A stretch of 64,000 bases of DNA from the NCBI RefSeq assembly GCF_009720865.1, contig NZ_WNLA01000002.1, positions 124,001-188,000 of the forward strand, given 5' to 3'. A model generated the notes under the pieces. That model made no database searches. It had not been told where the DNA came from and was given only the letters and a program-made list of their open reading frames with translations. Each line of letters begins with the position of its first letter. Within the stretch, counting starts at the first letter, position 1. Position numbers and translations under genes: made by a program. This document shows positions 16,518-24,451 of this stretch, in pieces. This DNA is from Pseudoduganella ginsengisoli. GTDB lineage: Bacteria > Pseudomonadota > Gammaproteobacteria > Burkholderiales > Burkholderiaceae_D.

Positions 16518-17506
16518 AGTGCTTTCACTTTCGCATACGAGGTTGCAACGACTTCCAGCTTGTTACGCAGCGCCGGGCCAAAGACCGGCGCCTCCACCTC
16601 AAAGCTCTCGCCCGCCTGCACGCTGATGTTGTCCGCCACGCTCAGCGTTGCCGTGCCGAAGAAATGAATGTGCACGTCGCCCGGACGGTTGAACAAGCCA
16701 TATTTGAAATGGTGGTATTCGAGGTTCTCGATGGTGTGCGACATGTTTTGCTCGCCGCTGACGAACGCTTTTTCCCAACGTACTTTCCCTTCCTTGTCCA
16801 GGATGCGGGACGTGCCGGAGACGTGCTGCGGCAATTCGCCCACCAGCAGCGCCGGGCCCAGGCCGCACACGCGCAGCTTCGAGTGGGCCAGGTACAGGTA
16901 ATTCTGGCGCTCCGTCACATGGTCGGAGAATTCATTGCCGATCGCGAAACCAACGCGGTAAGGCTGTCCATCGTCGCCAATCACGTACAAGCCCGCGATT
17001 TCAGGCTCTTCGCCGCCATCCAGTGCGAAGTCCGGCATTTTCAACGCTTCGCCATTGGCCGCCACGATGGAGCCATCGCCTTTATAGAACCACTCCGGCT
17101 GCACGCCCGGCGTGCCCGAAGCAGGCTTGCCGCCTTCCACGCCCATGCGGAACATCTTCATGGAATCGCTCAGGGTTTCCACGTCGCCGCCGATTTTCTT
17201 ATGCATGGCGTCGCGCGTGCCGGCGCTGCCCAGGTGGGTCAGGCCGGTGCCGCACACATAGGTGTGAGCGCTATCTTCATGATCCAGGGGCGTCAGCAAA
17301 CGGCCGCCTGCCAGCACTTCCTGATACGAATGGGTTTGCGCGCCGGCGCGGGACTGGGCCAGTTCCGCCAGGCCGGTCTTGCCGCGGATGGCTGCCTGCG
17401 CCAGTGCATACGTCGTGGTAAAGCCTTCGAGTTCGCGGATGGTGTCCTGCTCCAGCAGGCCCACGCGGCGTTCTCCGTGTTGATTCTTGAACTGTACGAG
17501 CAACAT
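16514..17506 (-). CDS. FAH-family protein (AraD1/GguC type), probable 2-keto-3-deoxy-L-arabonate dehydratase
   Basis: A 330-residue fumarylacetoacetate-hydrolase-fold protein. The metal site is visible as Glu167 and Glu169 (GGEEPEIAGLY) with Asp195 (GNEFSDHVTE). In Caulobacter the FAH-fold XylX dehydrates 2-keto-3-deoxy-D-xylonate to 2-oxoglutarate semialdehyde. By position between L-arabonate dehydratase and the semialdehyde dehydrogenase, this protein should perform the same step on 2-keto-3-deoxy-L-arabonate. No DHDPS-family enzyme (the Azospirillum type for this step) is present in the locus. It lies 14 bp after the dehydratase gene and overlaps the next gene by 4 bp. Confidence 0.82.
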   Translation of the reverse strand: MLLVQFKNQHGERRVGLLEQDTIRELEGFTTTYALAQAAIRGKTGLAELAQSRAGAQTHSYQEVLAGGRLLTPLDHEDSAHTYVCGTGLTHLGSAGTRDAMHKKIGGDVETLSDSMKMFRMGVEGGKPASGTPGVQPEWFYKGDGSIVAANGEALKMPDFALDGGEEPEIAGLYVIGDDGQPYRVGFAIGNEFSDHVTERQNYLYLAHSKLRVCGLGPALLVGELPQHVSGTSRILDKEGKVRWEKAFVSGEQNMSHTIENLEYHHFKYGLFNRPGDVHIHFFGTATLSVADNISVQAGESFEVEAPVFGPALRNKLEVVATSYAKVKAL

Positions 17507-17520
17507 GAATGTGTCCTTAA

Positions 17521-19263
17521 TTAGTGCGAATGTTTCGGAACCTTGGAGCCGCGCATGCCGACCAGGAAGTCGAAGTCGCAGCCTTCATCGGCTTGCAGCA
17601 CGTGGTTGATGTACAGTTGCTGGTAGCCGGACTTGGCGCTGTCATCTGGCTGCTGAGCGCGGGCAGCCAGGCGCTGCGCCATTTCTTCGTCGGAGATTTC
17701 CAGGTTCAGTTTGCCGTTGGCGCAATCGAGTTCCACGATATCGCCGTCGCGCACGATGCCCAGCGGGCCGCCTGCCATGGCTTCCGGCGCCACGTGCAGC
17801 ACCACCGTGCCATATGCCGTGCCGCTCATGCGCGCATCGGAAATACGCACCATGTCCTTGACGCCCTGCGCCAGCAGTTTCGGCGGCAGGCCCATGTTGC
17901 CTACTTCCGCCATGCCCGGATAGCCTTTCGGGCCGCAATTTTTCATGACCAGCACGGAATCCTTGGTGACGTCCAGGTCTGGATCGAGGATGCGTTCCTT
18001 GTAGTGCTCGAAGTTTTCAAACACGACAGCCTTGCCGCGGTGCTGCATCAATTCCGGCGTGGCGGCCGAAGGCTTCAGCACGGCGCCGCGCGGAGCCAGG
18101 TTGCCGCGCAAGATACAGATGCCGCCATCGGCCAGCAGCGGCTTGTCGATCGGACGGATCACTTCCTCATCGTAGATCGGCGCGTCCTTGCAGTTTTCCC
18201 ACAGCGATTTGCCGTTCACGGTCAGCGCATTTTTGTGCTTGACCAGATCCGCTTCGCCGAGGCGGCGGATCACGGCCGGCAAGCCGCCCGCATAGTAAAA
18301 CTCTTCCATCAGGAAGCGGCCCGACGGCAGCAAGTCCACCACGGTCGGCGTCCCTTTGCCAATGCGGGTCCAGTCTTCCAGGGCCAAAGGCACGCCGATG
18401 CGGCCGGCGATGGCTTTCAAGTGGATCACTGCGTTGGTCGAGCCGCCGATCGCGGCATTCACGCGGATCGCGTTTTCAAATGCTTCCTTGGTCAGGATCT
18501 TCGACAGGCGCAAGTCTTCCCACACCATGTCCACGATGCGCATGCCGGACATGTGGGCCAGCACATAGCGGCGCGCATCGACAGCGGGAATCGCGGCATT
18601 GTGCGGCAGCGCCGTACCCAGCGCTTCCGCCATGCACGCCATGGTGGACGCGGTGCCCATCGTGTTGCAGGTGCCGGCGGAACGCGAGTGGCCTGCTTCG
18701 GCTGCAAGGAAATCATGCATGGAGATTTCACCGGCTTTGACTTGCTCGTGCAGCTGCCAGACAGCGGTGCCGGAGCCAATGCTCTTGCCATTGAGTTTGC
18801 CGTTCAGCATAGGGCCGCCCGATACGACGATGGCAGGGATATCGCAGCTGGCAGCGCCCATCAGCAGGGCCGGTGTGGTCTTGTCGCAGCCGACCAGCAG
18901 CACGACGGCGTCCATCGGATTGCCGCGGATCGACTCTTCCACGTCCATCGACGCCAGGTTACGGGTCAGCATGGCGGTGGGACGCAAATTCGATTCGCCA
19001 TTCGAAAACACGGGGAATTCAACGGGGAAGCCGCCCGCCTCCAGGATGCCGCGCTTGACGTGCTCGGCCAGCTTGCGGAAATGCGCATTGCACGGAGTCA
19101 GTTCGGACCACGTATTGCAAATGCCGATGATAGGCTTGCCCTGAAATTCATGGTCAGGGATGCCCTGGTTTTTCATCCAGCTGCGGTACATGAAACCGTT
19201 TTTGTCCTGCGTGCCGAACCACTCGGCAGAGCGCAGGGCTACTTTTTTCTTAGTCTCCGACAT
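17521..19263 (-). CDS. L-arabonate dehydratase, IlvD/Edd family
   Basis: A 580-residue IlvD/Edd dehydratase. The [2Fe-2S] ligands are recognisable as Cys58 (ELTPCNAH), Cys126 (LVGCDKTTPA, with Lys128 as the carbamylated metal ligand) and Cys199 (AGTCNTMGTASTM). The C-terminal base serine is in RMSGTAYGTVV. Length and the AEAGHSRSAGTC motif place it with the sugar-acid (arabonate/xylonate) branch rather than IlvD itself. It converts L-arabonate to 2-keto-3-deoxy-L-arabonate. CAGGAGA lies before the ATG. It is the first gene of the minus-strand arabinose block, and an operator-like dyad lies about 96-115 bp upstream. Confidence 0.92.
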   Translation of the reverse strand: MSETKKKVALRSAEWFGTQDKNGFMYRSWMKNQGIPDHEFQGKPIIGICNTWSELTPCNAHFRKLAEHVKRGILEAGGFPVEFPVFSNGESNLRPTAMLTRNLASMDVEESIRGNPMDAVVLLVGCDKTTPALLMGAASCDIPAIVVSGGPMLNGKLNGKSIGSGTAVWQLHEQVKAGEISMHDFLAAEAGHSRSAGTCNTMGTASTMACMAEALGTALPHNAAIPAVDARRYVLAHMSGMRIVDMVWEDLRLSKILTKEAFENAIRVNAAIGGSTNAVIHLKAIAGRIGVPLALEDWTRIGKGTPTVVDLLPSGRFLMEEFYYAGGLPAVIRRLGEADLVKHKNALTVNGKSLWENCKDAPIYDEEVIRPIDKPLLADGGICILRGNLAPRGAVLKPSAATPELMQHRGKAVVFENFEHYKERILDPDLDVTKDSVLVMKNCGPKGYPGMAEVGNMGLPPKLLAQGVKDMVRISDARMSGTAYGTVVLHVAPEAMAGGPLGIVRDGDIVELDCANGKLNLEISDEEMAQRLAARAQQPDDSAKSGYQQLYINHVLQADEGCDFDFLVGMRGSKVPKHSH

Positions 19264-19358
19264 GCAAAATTCTCCTGTAATTGTCCCGCTCTGGCGGTTG
19301 CGATGTAGGCATACTAAAGGGGCTATCGATATGTTTCCAATGAATTAAAAATCGAAAT

Positions 19359-19378
19359 CGATATTAAAAACAGTATCG
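19359..19378. promoter_or_regulatory. Operator-like dyad upstream of L-arabonate dehydratase
   Basis: CGATATTAAAAACAGTATCG lies about 100 bp before the dehydratase start. It aligns at 15 of 20 positions with the dyad in front of the arabinan TonB receptor (28649-28668, read on the minus strand): shared core GATAT, AAAAAC and TATC. The shared, partly symmetric sequence at the two lead promoters of one catabolic locus suggests a common repressor or activator site. No regulator gene is visible in the locus. Confidence 0.55.
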
Positions 19379-19435
19379 CTACAGGAAAAAGACAAGGCGC
19401 CGCAAGGGCGCCATGGCATGGTTGATGGCGGCTGG

Positions 19436-19549
19436 TTAAACCAGCAGCAGTTTATTGACTGTGCGCGGCGTACCCGGCACGCCGGCATTGGCGCCGTCCA
19501 GGCACGACGGCCATTCAGTGCGCTCTTTCAGGGCCACGCAATAGTGCTA
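19436..19549 (-). pseudogene. Remnant second copy of the C-terminus of the neighbouring secreted protein
   Basis: Read on the minus strand and in the same frame, right after the stop codons TGA-TAG of the gene at 19550-19909, the DNA encodes HYCVALKERTEWPSCL and then a segment ending PRTVNKLLLV before a TAA. This matches the end of the intact gene (HYCVTVKEQLEWPSCL...PRTVNKILWD). It has no start codon or signal peptide of its own. It is best read as a partial tandem duplication or a decayed second repeat unit. Confidence 0.75.
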
Positions 19550-19909
19550 TCAGTCCCACAGGATCTTATTGACGGTGCGGGGGATGTTCAGCGGCCCCGT
19601 ATTCGTGCCACTGAGGCAGGACGGCCATTCAAGCTGTTCCTTGACAGTCACGCAGTAATGCAGCCGTCCGCCCGGGTTTTTCAATTCAATGGTGCCGCCG
19701 ATGGCGATCCGGTGCATGGCGGGATGCGGGTCTTCCTGCATCCCCGTCGCCACCGTACAGGCGCCGCCCGTGGCTTCCACGCACGTGATACTGGCCATCT
19801 CATCCGGCTCCGCGGCAATCCTGAATTTCAGCGTGCTGACGGCGGCAGCCACAGGCAGGCTGAGCAAGACACCGGCAAGCAGGAACACGGCGGCACGGTG
19901 GCGTTTCAT
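19550..19909 (-). CDS. Small secreted protein of unknown function
   Basis: A 119-residue protein with a signal peptide (MKRHRAAVFLLAGVLLSLPVAAA). The mature part has four cysteines (ITCVEATGGACTV, HYCVTV, WPSCLSG), suggesting two disulfides in a small periplasmic or secreted fold. GGGAGA precedes the ATG. The family is not recognised. The C-terminal 37 residues are repeated, without a start, just downstream (19436-19546). It lies between the arabonate operon promoter and another small secreted protein gene, with no evident link to arabinose use. Confidence 0.65.
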   Translation of the reverse strand: MKRHRAAVFLLAGVLLSLPVAAAVSTLKFRIAAEPDEMASITCVEATGGACTVATGMQEDPHPAMHRIAIGGTIELKNPGGRLHYCVTVKEQLEWPSCLSGTNTGPLNIPRTVNKILWD

Positions 19910-20009
19910 GGTTTCTCCCGGATGACTTTGATATCGCTATCCTCCCACGCCTTGGCGCCCACGACAAATACCAACTGTCGCGAACGCAACACACCAAGTA
20001 GGTTGCCGA

Positions 20010-20501
20010 TTAACGCGGAGCGCCCAGCATCCGCACTATCTCAGCGGGCACGTCGGCGCTGCGGCGCTTGAACACGAATAATTCATGGGTAGGATACGTG
20101 GTACATGCCAGCGACGGCACGGCCGGATCATAGGTGCAGGTAAAGTGCGCCTGAACGCGCTCCAACTTTGCCGCCTGCACCGGGTCGTCCGTATACGGCT
20201 TGATAGTCAGCACATCGTCTTGCCACGTGCTGCGGACCGCGAAACCAATCACGGCGCGCACCGCAAGCTTGCCATCGTCTTTGCCATCCACGCGTACGGG
20301 AGCCGGACCGGAACCCGCCATCACACCTTGCCCGTCCGCCATCAAATACAGGTCGCCTTGCGGTCCGGTCCCGTCGTACAGCGACGCGCCCGTCCCCCAG
20401 GTTCCCGTCAAATGATCGGGCAGCTCAAACGCCGCCTGGGCCGCCACATGCAACACACTGCCGAGTAGCCCCCATCCCAACCTGCACCACATGGCGCGCA
20501 T
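20010..20501 (-). CDS. Small secreted protein of unknown function
   Basis: A 163-residue protein with a signal peptide ending about VAAQAA/FELP. The mature part begins with a TGTWG segment and contains a Cys pair (FTCTYDPAVPSLACTT). Beta-rich composition suggests a small lipocalin-like or similar barrel, but I do not recognise the family. An alternative ATG lies three codons downstream. The gene follows the YciH gene by 3 bp and the ATG sits beside its stop, so they may be co-transcribed. Confidence 0.6.
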   Translation of the reverse strand: MRAMWCRLGWGLLGSVLHVAAQAAFELPDHLTGTWGTGASLYDGTGPQGDLYLMADGQGVMAGSGPAPVRVDGKDDGKLAVRAVIGFAVRSTWQDDVLTIKPYTDDPVQAAKLERVQAHFTCTYDPAVPSLACTTYPTHELFVFKRRSADVPAEIVRMLGAPR

Positions 20502-20504
20502 CCG

Positions 20505-20861
20505 TTACCCCGCTTTCGCTTTATGTCCCAGTTTCACCAGCGCCGCGATCAATAATTCCCGGTGATCCCCTTGCACTTCAATGACGCCGTCCTTGACGGT
20601 GCCGCCCGCGCCGCAGGCCGAGCGCAACTGCTTGCCCAATGCCGCCAGCGCCGCGTCGTCAAGCGCCACGCCTTTGACCAGCGTGACAGCCTTGCCGCCC
20701 CGGCCCTTGGTTTGCAGCGAAACCCGCACATTGCCATCGCCGCGCGGCACGGCTTTCGCATTGGCTTTGCACACGCAGGCGGCGGCAGGCTTGCCGCATT
20801 CAGGGCACATGCGGCCGGTTTCCGTGGAATAGACCAGGCCACCCTGGGAACGGTTTTTCAT
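20505..20861 (-). CDS. yciH: SUI1-fold translation factor, YciH family
   Basis: A 118-residue protein of the SUI1/eIF1-like family. It has an N-terminal zinc-ribbon-like segment (MCPECGKPAAACVCKA) and the C-terminal SUI1 core with the basic loop and the hallmark end (TVKDGVIEVQGDH). In E. coli YciH binds the small ribosomal subunit and affects start-site selection, mainly under stress. Two adjacent ATG codons (20864 and 20861) are possible starts. The gene begins 4-8 nt after the glyoxalase-like gene, suggesting an operon. Confidence 0.88.
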   Translation of the reverse strand: MKNRSQGGLVYSTETGRMCPECGKPAAACVCKANAKAVPRGDGNVRVSLQTKGRGGKAVTLVKGVALDDAALAALGKQLRSACGAGGTVKDGVIEVQGDHRELLIAALVKLGHKAKAG

Positions 20862-20868
20862 CATAGTT

Positions 20869-21498
20869 TCAATATTTGAAGACAAGCGGCAGCGTGGGAC
20901 GGAAGTCATGCACCTTGCCTAGCATCCCGCCGTCGAATTCGATTTCCAGCAAGTCGGTATCGCCTTGCGCAAAGCGGACGGGCAACGCCAGCGATGGCAG
21001 GCTGCGGGGCTGGATCACTGTCACGGCCGTGACTTCCCGCAGCGGTACGCGGTGCGCCAGCGGCTGCGCGCGTTCCGGCGGCAATGCATCCGGCCTGCCG
21101 CCCGGCGTGAGGTGAAACCACATGGGTTCCGACAGCGGCGCCAGCGCGATGTCGCACGCGATACCGGGCGGGAAGTACGCCGGCTGGTAGCGCCAGCTGG
21201 CAAAGGGCAGCGGGCTGTCATCGCCAGGCGCCGGGCGGAAGCATATACCGAACGGCGACGCGCCCTCCCCTGACAGCCGCTCAAACAGCTTGGTGGGACG
21301 GGTGGCTTCGCTTTGCGCTTCGGCCGCATCGTCCAGCCACAGCAATTCCAGGAATGCGTTGGCAAAGAAAAAGCGCCGGTTGGCCGTGCCCTGGCCCGGA
21401 TGGCGGTTGGCGGAGCCTTCCACCAGGCCAAAATCGGCCAGCGCGGCCGCTTCGGGTGCACCGGGCTGCACGCAAATGAAAAAGTGATCAATCAGCAT
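20869..21498 (-). CDS. Glyoxalase/VOC-like protein
   Basis: A 209-residue protein. The ATG at 21498 is chosen because MLIDHFFICVQPGAPEAAAL is the typical beginning of glyoxalase-like (VOC) domains; longer in-frame starts would add unrelated sequence. VOC folds use paired beta-alpha-beta modules around a metal. The His at residue 5 and Glu in FLELLWLDD are candidate ligands of the first module. Substrate unknown. It sits in a short operon with yciH and diverges from the GNAT gene at 21657. Confidence 0.7.
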   Translation of the reverse strand: MLIDHFFICVQPGAPEAAALADFGLVEGSANRHPGQGTANRRFFFANAFLELLWLDDAAEAQSEATRPTKLFERLSGEGASPFGICFRPAPGDDSPLPFASWRYQPAYFPPGIACDIALAPLSEPMWFHLTPGGRPDALPPERAQPLAHRVPLREVTAVTVIQPRSLPSLALPVRFAQGDTDLLEIEFDGGMLGKVHDFRPTLPLVFKY

Positions 21499-21656
21499 GC
21501 CGCGATTATATGGCACGAAGTTGGCGCGAGTGCGGGCCTGTGGCACCAGAGGATTACCGCAGCCGCCGGATGGCGTCTCAAGAAACTCACCCATTGATTG
21601 TAAAGGTGATAACAGCATACAATCAGCATATTCTTTCCTGCAGGAGATACTGCTAC

Positions 21657-22343
21657 ATGTCCATGCCAGTCCGGGATACGCTCACGATCCACTTCCATGC
21701 CGACCAGACCGTGACGATTGAAGGCGTCACGCTTGCCGCCGTTGATGCGACACCGTTATTGGAAAGCATGGCAAAACGGACGCCGCCGCCATTACTGAAA
21801 TTCGTCCCGGACGAAGGGGCGGGTTACGAAACAGTCGGCAGGCTCATCTACCAGGCAGTCCGGGTGGGATTTCCCGACGAGAGTTTTGGCTTGATCGGCA
21901 AAAAACCCACTCCGGTACTACGCAAGGCCAATGACGCCGACTTGCCGTTTTTGATGGAGCTACGCCATCAATGCATGGATACACCCATGCTTGCAGCAGG
22001 TAAAACGCCTTCCGATGAATTGCATAGGCAGCGCATTCTCTACCAGTTCGAGTGGGCGGAAATTGTTGAACTGGCAGGCGAACCAGTCGGGTTGCTGAAG
22101 GTGGTGCGCAGCCCGCCAGTGTGGGATCTGATTCAAATTCAAGTGGCGCCGCGCGAACAAGGCAAAGGACTGGGTAGCCTGTTGCTGCACGCATTGATGG
22201 CGCAAGCCATGGCATACGGCGCTTCCATCAAACTCAGCGTCTTCAAAGTCAATCCGGCGCTGCACCTGTATGAACGGCTGGGGTTTGTCGTCATCGGCGA
22301 AACCGACGACGCTTACGACATGCTGTTCACCGCGCCCGCATAA
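21657..22343 (+). CDS. GNAT-family N-acetyltransferase with N-terminal extension
   Basis: A 228-residue protein starting at the ATG with AGGAG 10 nt upstream. The C-terminal half is a GNAT acetyltransferase: the acetyl-CoA loop is QVAPREQGKGLGSLLLHAL and the final strand LHLYERLGFVVIGETDDAYDM is typical. The first ~75 residues (MSMPVRDTLTIHFHADQTVT onward) are a separate small domain that I do not recognise. Substrate unknown. The gene is convergent with the mutarotase gene, and their transcripts meet at a hairpin terminator. Confidence 0.8.
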   Translation: MSMPVRDTLTIHFHADQTVTIEGVTLAAVDATPLLESMAKRTPPPLLKFVPDEGAGYETVGRLIYQAVRVGFPDESFGLIGKKPTPVLRKANDADLPFLMELRHQCMDTPMLAAGKTPSDELHRQRILYQFEWAEIVELAGEPVGLLKVVRSPPVWDLIQIQVAPREQGKGLGSLLLHALMAQAMAYGASIKLSVFKVNPALHLYERLGFVVIGETDDAYDMLFTAPA

Positions 22344-22374
22344 AAAACGGCCGGGATAGTCGCCCGTCCCGGCC
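22342..22374 (-). terminator. Rho-independent terminator of the second arabinan block
   Basis: On the minus strand, after the mutarotase stop, an 8-bp stem GGCCGGGA/TCCCGGCC with a 10-nt loop is followed by TTTTTT. It would end the TonB receptor-symporter-GH43-mutarotase transcript, and overlaps the very end of the convergent GNAT gene. Confidence 0.8.
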
Positions 22375-22423
22375 CCAAAGACATCACACAGAAGAACGTA
22401 CTACTACAACTCAAACACAATGG

Positions 22424-23485
22424 TCACACTGCCGAGAACCGGTAGAGCGACTCCGTTGTGTAAGTTTCCCCCGGCCGCAGAACAGTCGAGGGGAAATCAG
22501 CCCGGTTCGGAGAATCGGGGAAATGCTGCGGCTCCAGGCACAGGCCACTGCGGTATGCATACGTACGCCCCTTGCCTTGCAGCGAACCGTCGAGGAAGTT
22601 CCCGCTGTAGAACTGCAAGCCCGGCTCGCGCGTGTACAGTTCCAGCACGCGGCCGGACTTTGGATCGCGCAACGTGGCGGCCAGCGCCAGCAAGCCGGCC
22701 ACCGGCTTATTCAACACGAGGTTATGGTCATAGCCCAAGCCGCGGCGCAACTGCTCGTCATCGGCGTGAATGCGCGAGCCGATGGCTTGCGGCTTGCGGA
22801 AGTCAAATGGCGTACCCGCCACCGTTGCGGGCTGCCCGGCAGGAATCAAACCCGTATCAACCGGCGTATAGCGGTCGGCGCAAATTTGCAGCTGGTGGTC
22901 AAGGATGTCGCCTTCGCCGGACAAATTGAAATACGCGTGCTGCGTCAAGTTCACCACCGTCGGCTTGTCCGTGACCGCGCGGTACAGCACCCTGAGTTCA
23001 TTGGCGTTGTTCAGCTGGTATTCGACTTCCACCTGCAGCTTGCCCGGATACCCCATTTCGCCATCCAGGCTGGTGTATTGCAAGGTCACGCCCACTTCAT
23101 CGGCGCGCATAAAGGGCTTGGCTTTCCACACCTGCTTGTGGAAGCCTTGCGAGCCGCCGTGCAAATGGTTGACGCCATTGTTGATGTCCAGCTGGTATTG
23201 CTGGCCATCGATGGAAAACTTGCCGTGCGCAATGCGGTTGCCATAGCGGCCGATCAGCGCGCCGAAATACGGCACGTCGCCTTCATACGGCGTCACGCTG
23301 TCAAAGCCGTGCGTGACATCGGCCAATTTGCCGTCGCGGTCCGGCACGTGCAGTTCCGTGATGATGCCGCCGTAATTGGTGACTTTCACGGTCATGCCAT
23401 TGCCATTCACCATCGTGAACAGATGGACGGGGATGCCCGTCAGCGTCGTGCCGAACGGGGCTTCAGAAATATGGAGCGGCTTCAT
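22424..23485 (-). CDS. Aldose 1-epimerase (mutarotase)
   Basis: A 353-residue GalM-type mutarotase. The ATG at 23485 overlaps the stop of the GH43 gene as TAATG, which decides the start and implies coupled translation. Catalytic residues are visible: His109 (GVNHLHGG), His183 (TQHAYFNL, general acid) and Glu318 (CLEPQHFPDSP, general base). No signal peptide, so it is cytosolic. In this locus it would interconvert the anomers of L-arabinose released inside the cell, before oxidation by the dehydrogenase. Confidence 0.9.
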   Translation of the reverse strand: MKPLHISEAPFGTTLTGIPVHLFTMVNGNGMTVKVTNYGGIITELHVPDRDGKLADVTHGFDSVTPYEGDVPYFGALIGRYGNRIAHGKFSIDGQQYQLDINNGVNHLHGGSQGFHKQVWKAKPFMRADEVGVTLQYTSLDGEMGYPGKLQVEVEYQLNNANELRVLYRAVTDKPTVVNLTQHAYFNLSGEGDILDHQLQICADRYTPVDTGLIPAGQPATVAGTPFDFRKPQAIGSRIHADDEQLRRGLGYDHNLVLNKPVAGLLALAATLRDPKSGRVLELYTREPGLQFYSGNFLDGSLQGKGRTYAYRSGLCLEPQHFPDSPNRADFPSTVLRPGETYTTESLYRFSAV

Positions 23486-24441
23486 TACGCCACCGATGGC
23501 CGGCCAAACACCGGCATACCCTGCGCATCCCAGCGCAGCGGTTTCACATACGTATGGCGGTCCGGATTCCACAACGGGTCGCCGATGATTTCCGTATACG
23601 TGCGGGCGTGGTACACCAGCAGCACTTCGTCATCGTCGCCATAAGTAAAGCTGTTGTGGCCCGGGCCATAGACCCCGTGTTCAAAGCAAGTCTGCAATAC
23701 CGGCGTCGCTGATTTGTTCCACGACGCCGGGTCCAGCAAGTCCGCGTTTTCATCGGCCCACAGCAAACCCATCGCGTAATTCTCGTCGGTAGCGCTAGCA
23801 GAGTAGCTGATGAAAATCTTGCCGTTGCGCTTCAGGACGGACGGGCCTTCGTTGACCCAGAAGCCGCGGATTTCCCAGTCGAACTCCGGCTTCGACAGCA
23901 TGACCGGCTTGCCTCCGATTTCCCACGGCGTTTTCATCGGCGCGATGTACAGGTTCGAATTGCCTTCGATTGCCACATCCTTTTGCGCCCACAGGTAATA
24001 CAGCTGGCCATGGTGCGTAAACGTGGTGGCGTCCAGGCAAAACGTGTCGATGCCGGTATCGACCTGGCCCATGAATTCCCACTCGCCTTCCAGCGGATTG
24101 GGATGCACATTGCGGATCGCATACATGCGGTGCTGGAACAGCTTGTGTTTGATTTCGCGGCTCGGCGCGGCGGCGAAGTACACATACCACGCACCCTGGT
24201 TGTAATGCAGTTCCGGCGCCCACACCAGTTCACTGTAAGGACCCACGTCCGGCTTGCGCCACACGCTGACCTTGTCCGCGCCGGCCAGGCCGGCGATGGT
24301 TTTCGAACGGCGCAATTCAATGCGGTCATACTGCGGCACGGATGCCGTGAAGTAGTAGTAGCCGTCCGCGTGCTTGATGATATAGGGATCGGCGCGCTGC
24401 TCGATCAAGGGCTTCAAAATCTCAGCCACAAGGTTCTCCAT
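23485..24441 (-). CDS. Cytosolic GH43 exo-arabinofuranosidase
   Basis: A 318-residue GH43 enzyme without a signal peptide, unlike the two exported GH43 enzymes of the first block. The GH43 acidic triad appears as Asp18 (EQRADPYIIK), Asp137 (FCLDATTF) and Glu198 (WVNEGPSVL), with YGPGHNSFTYGDD as the conserved His blade. It probably breaks down short arabino-oligosaccharides after import. The ATG at 24441 is preferred; TTG 24474 and ATG 24465 are in frame but would overlap the symporter gene and lack a ribosome site. Its stop overlaps the mutarotase start. Confidence 0.85.
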   Translation of the reverse strand: MENLVAEILKPLIEQRADPYIIKHADGYYYFTASVPQYDRIELRRSKTIAGLAGADKVSVWRKPDVGPYSELVWAPELHYNQGAWYVYFAAAPSREIKHKLFQHRMYAIRNVHPNPLEGEWEFMGQVDTGIDTFCLDATTFTHHGQLYYLWAQKDVAIEGNSNLYIAPMKTPWEIGGKPVMLSKPEFDWEIRGFWVNEGPSVLKRNGKIFISYSASATDENYAMGLLWADENADLLDPASWNKSATPVLQTCFEHGVYGPGHNSFTYGDDDEVLLVYHARTYTEIIGDPLWNPDRHTYVKPLRWDAQGMPVFGRPSVA

Positions 24442-24451
24442 TTCCAAAAAT

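Noticed and set aside
17524..19308. A 594-residue open frame on the plus strand across L-arabonate dehydratase
   Set aside because: Same antisense effect of GC-rich codon bias; no motif and no ribosome site.
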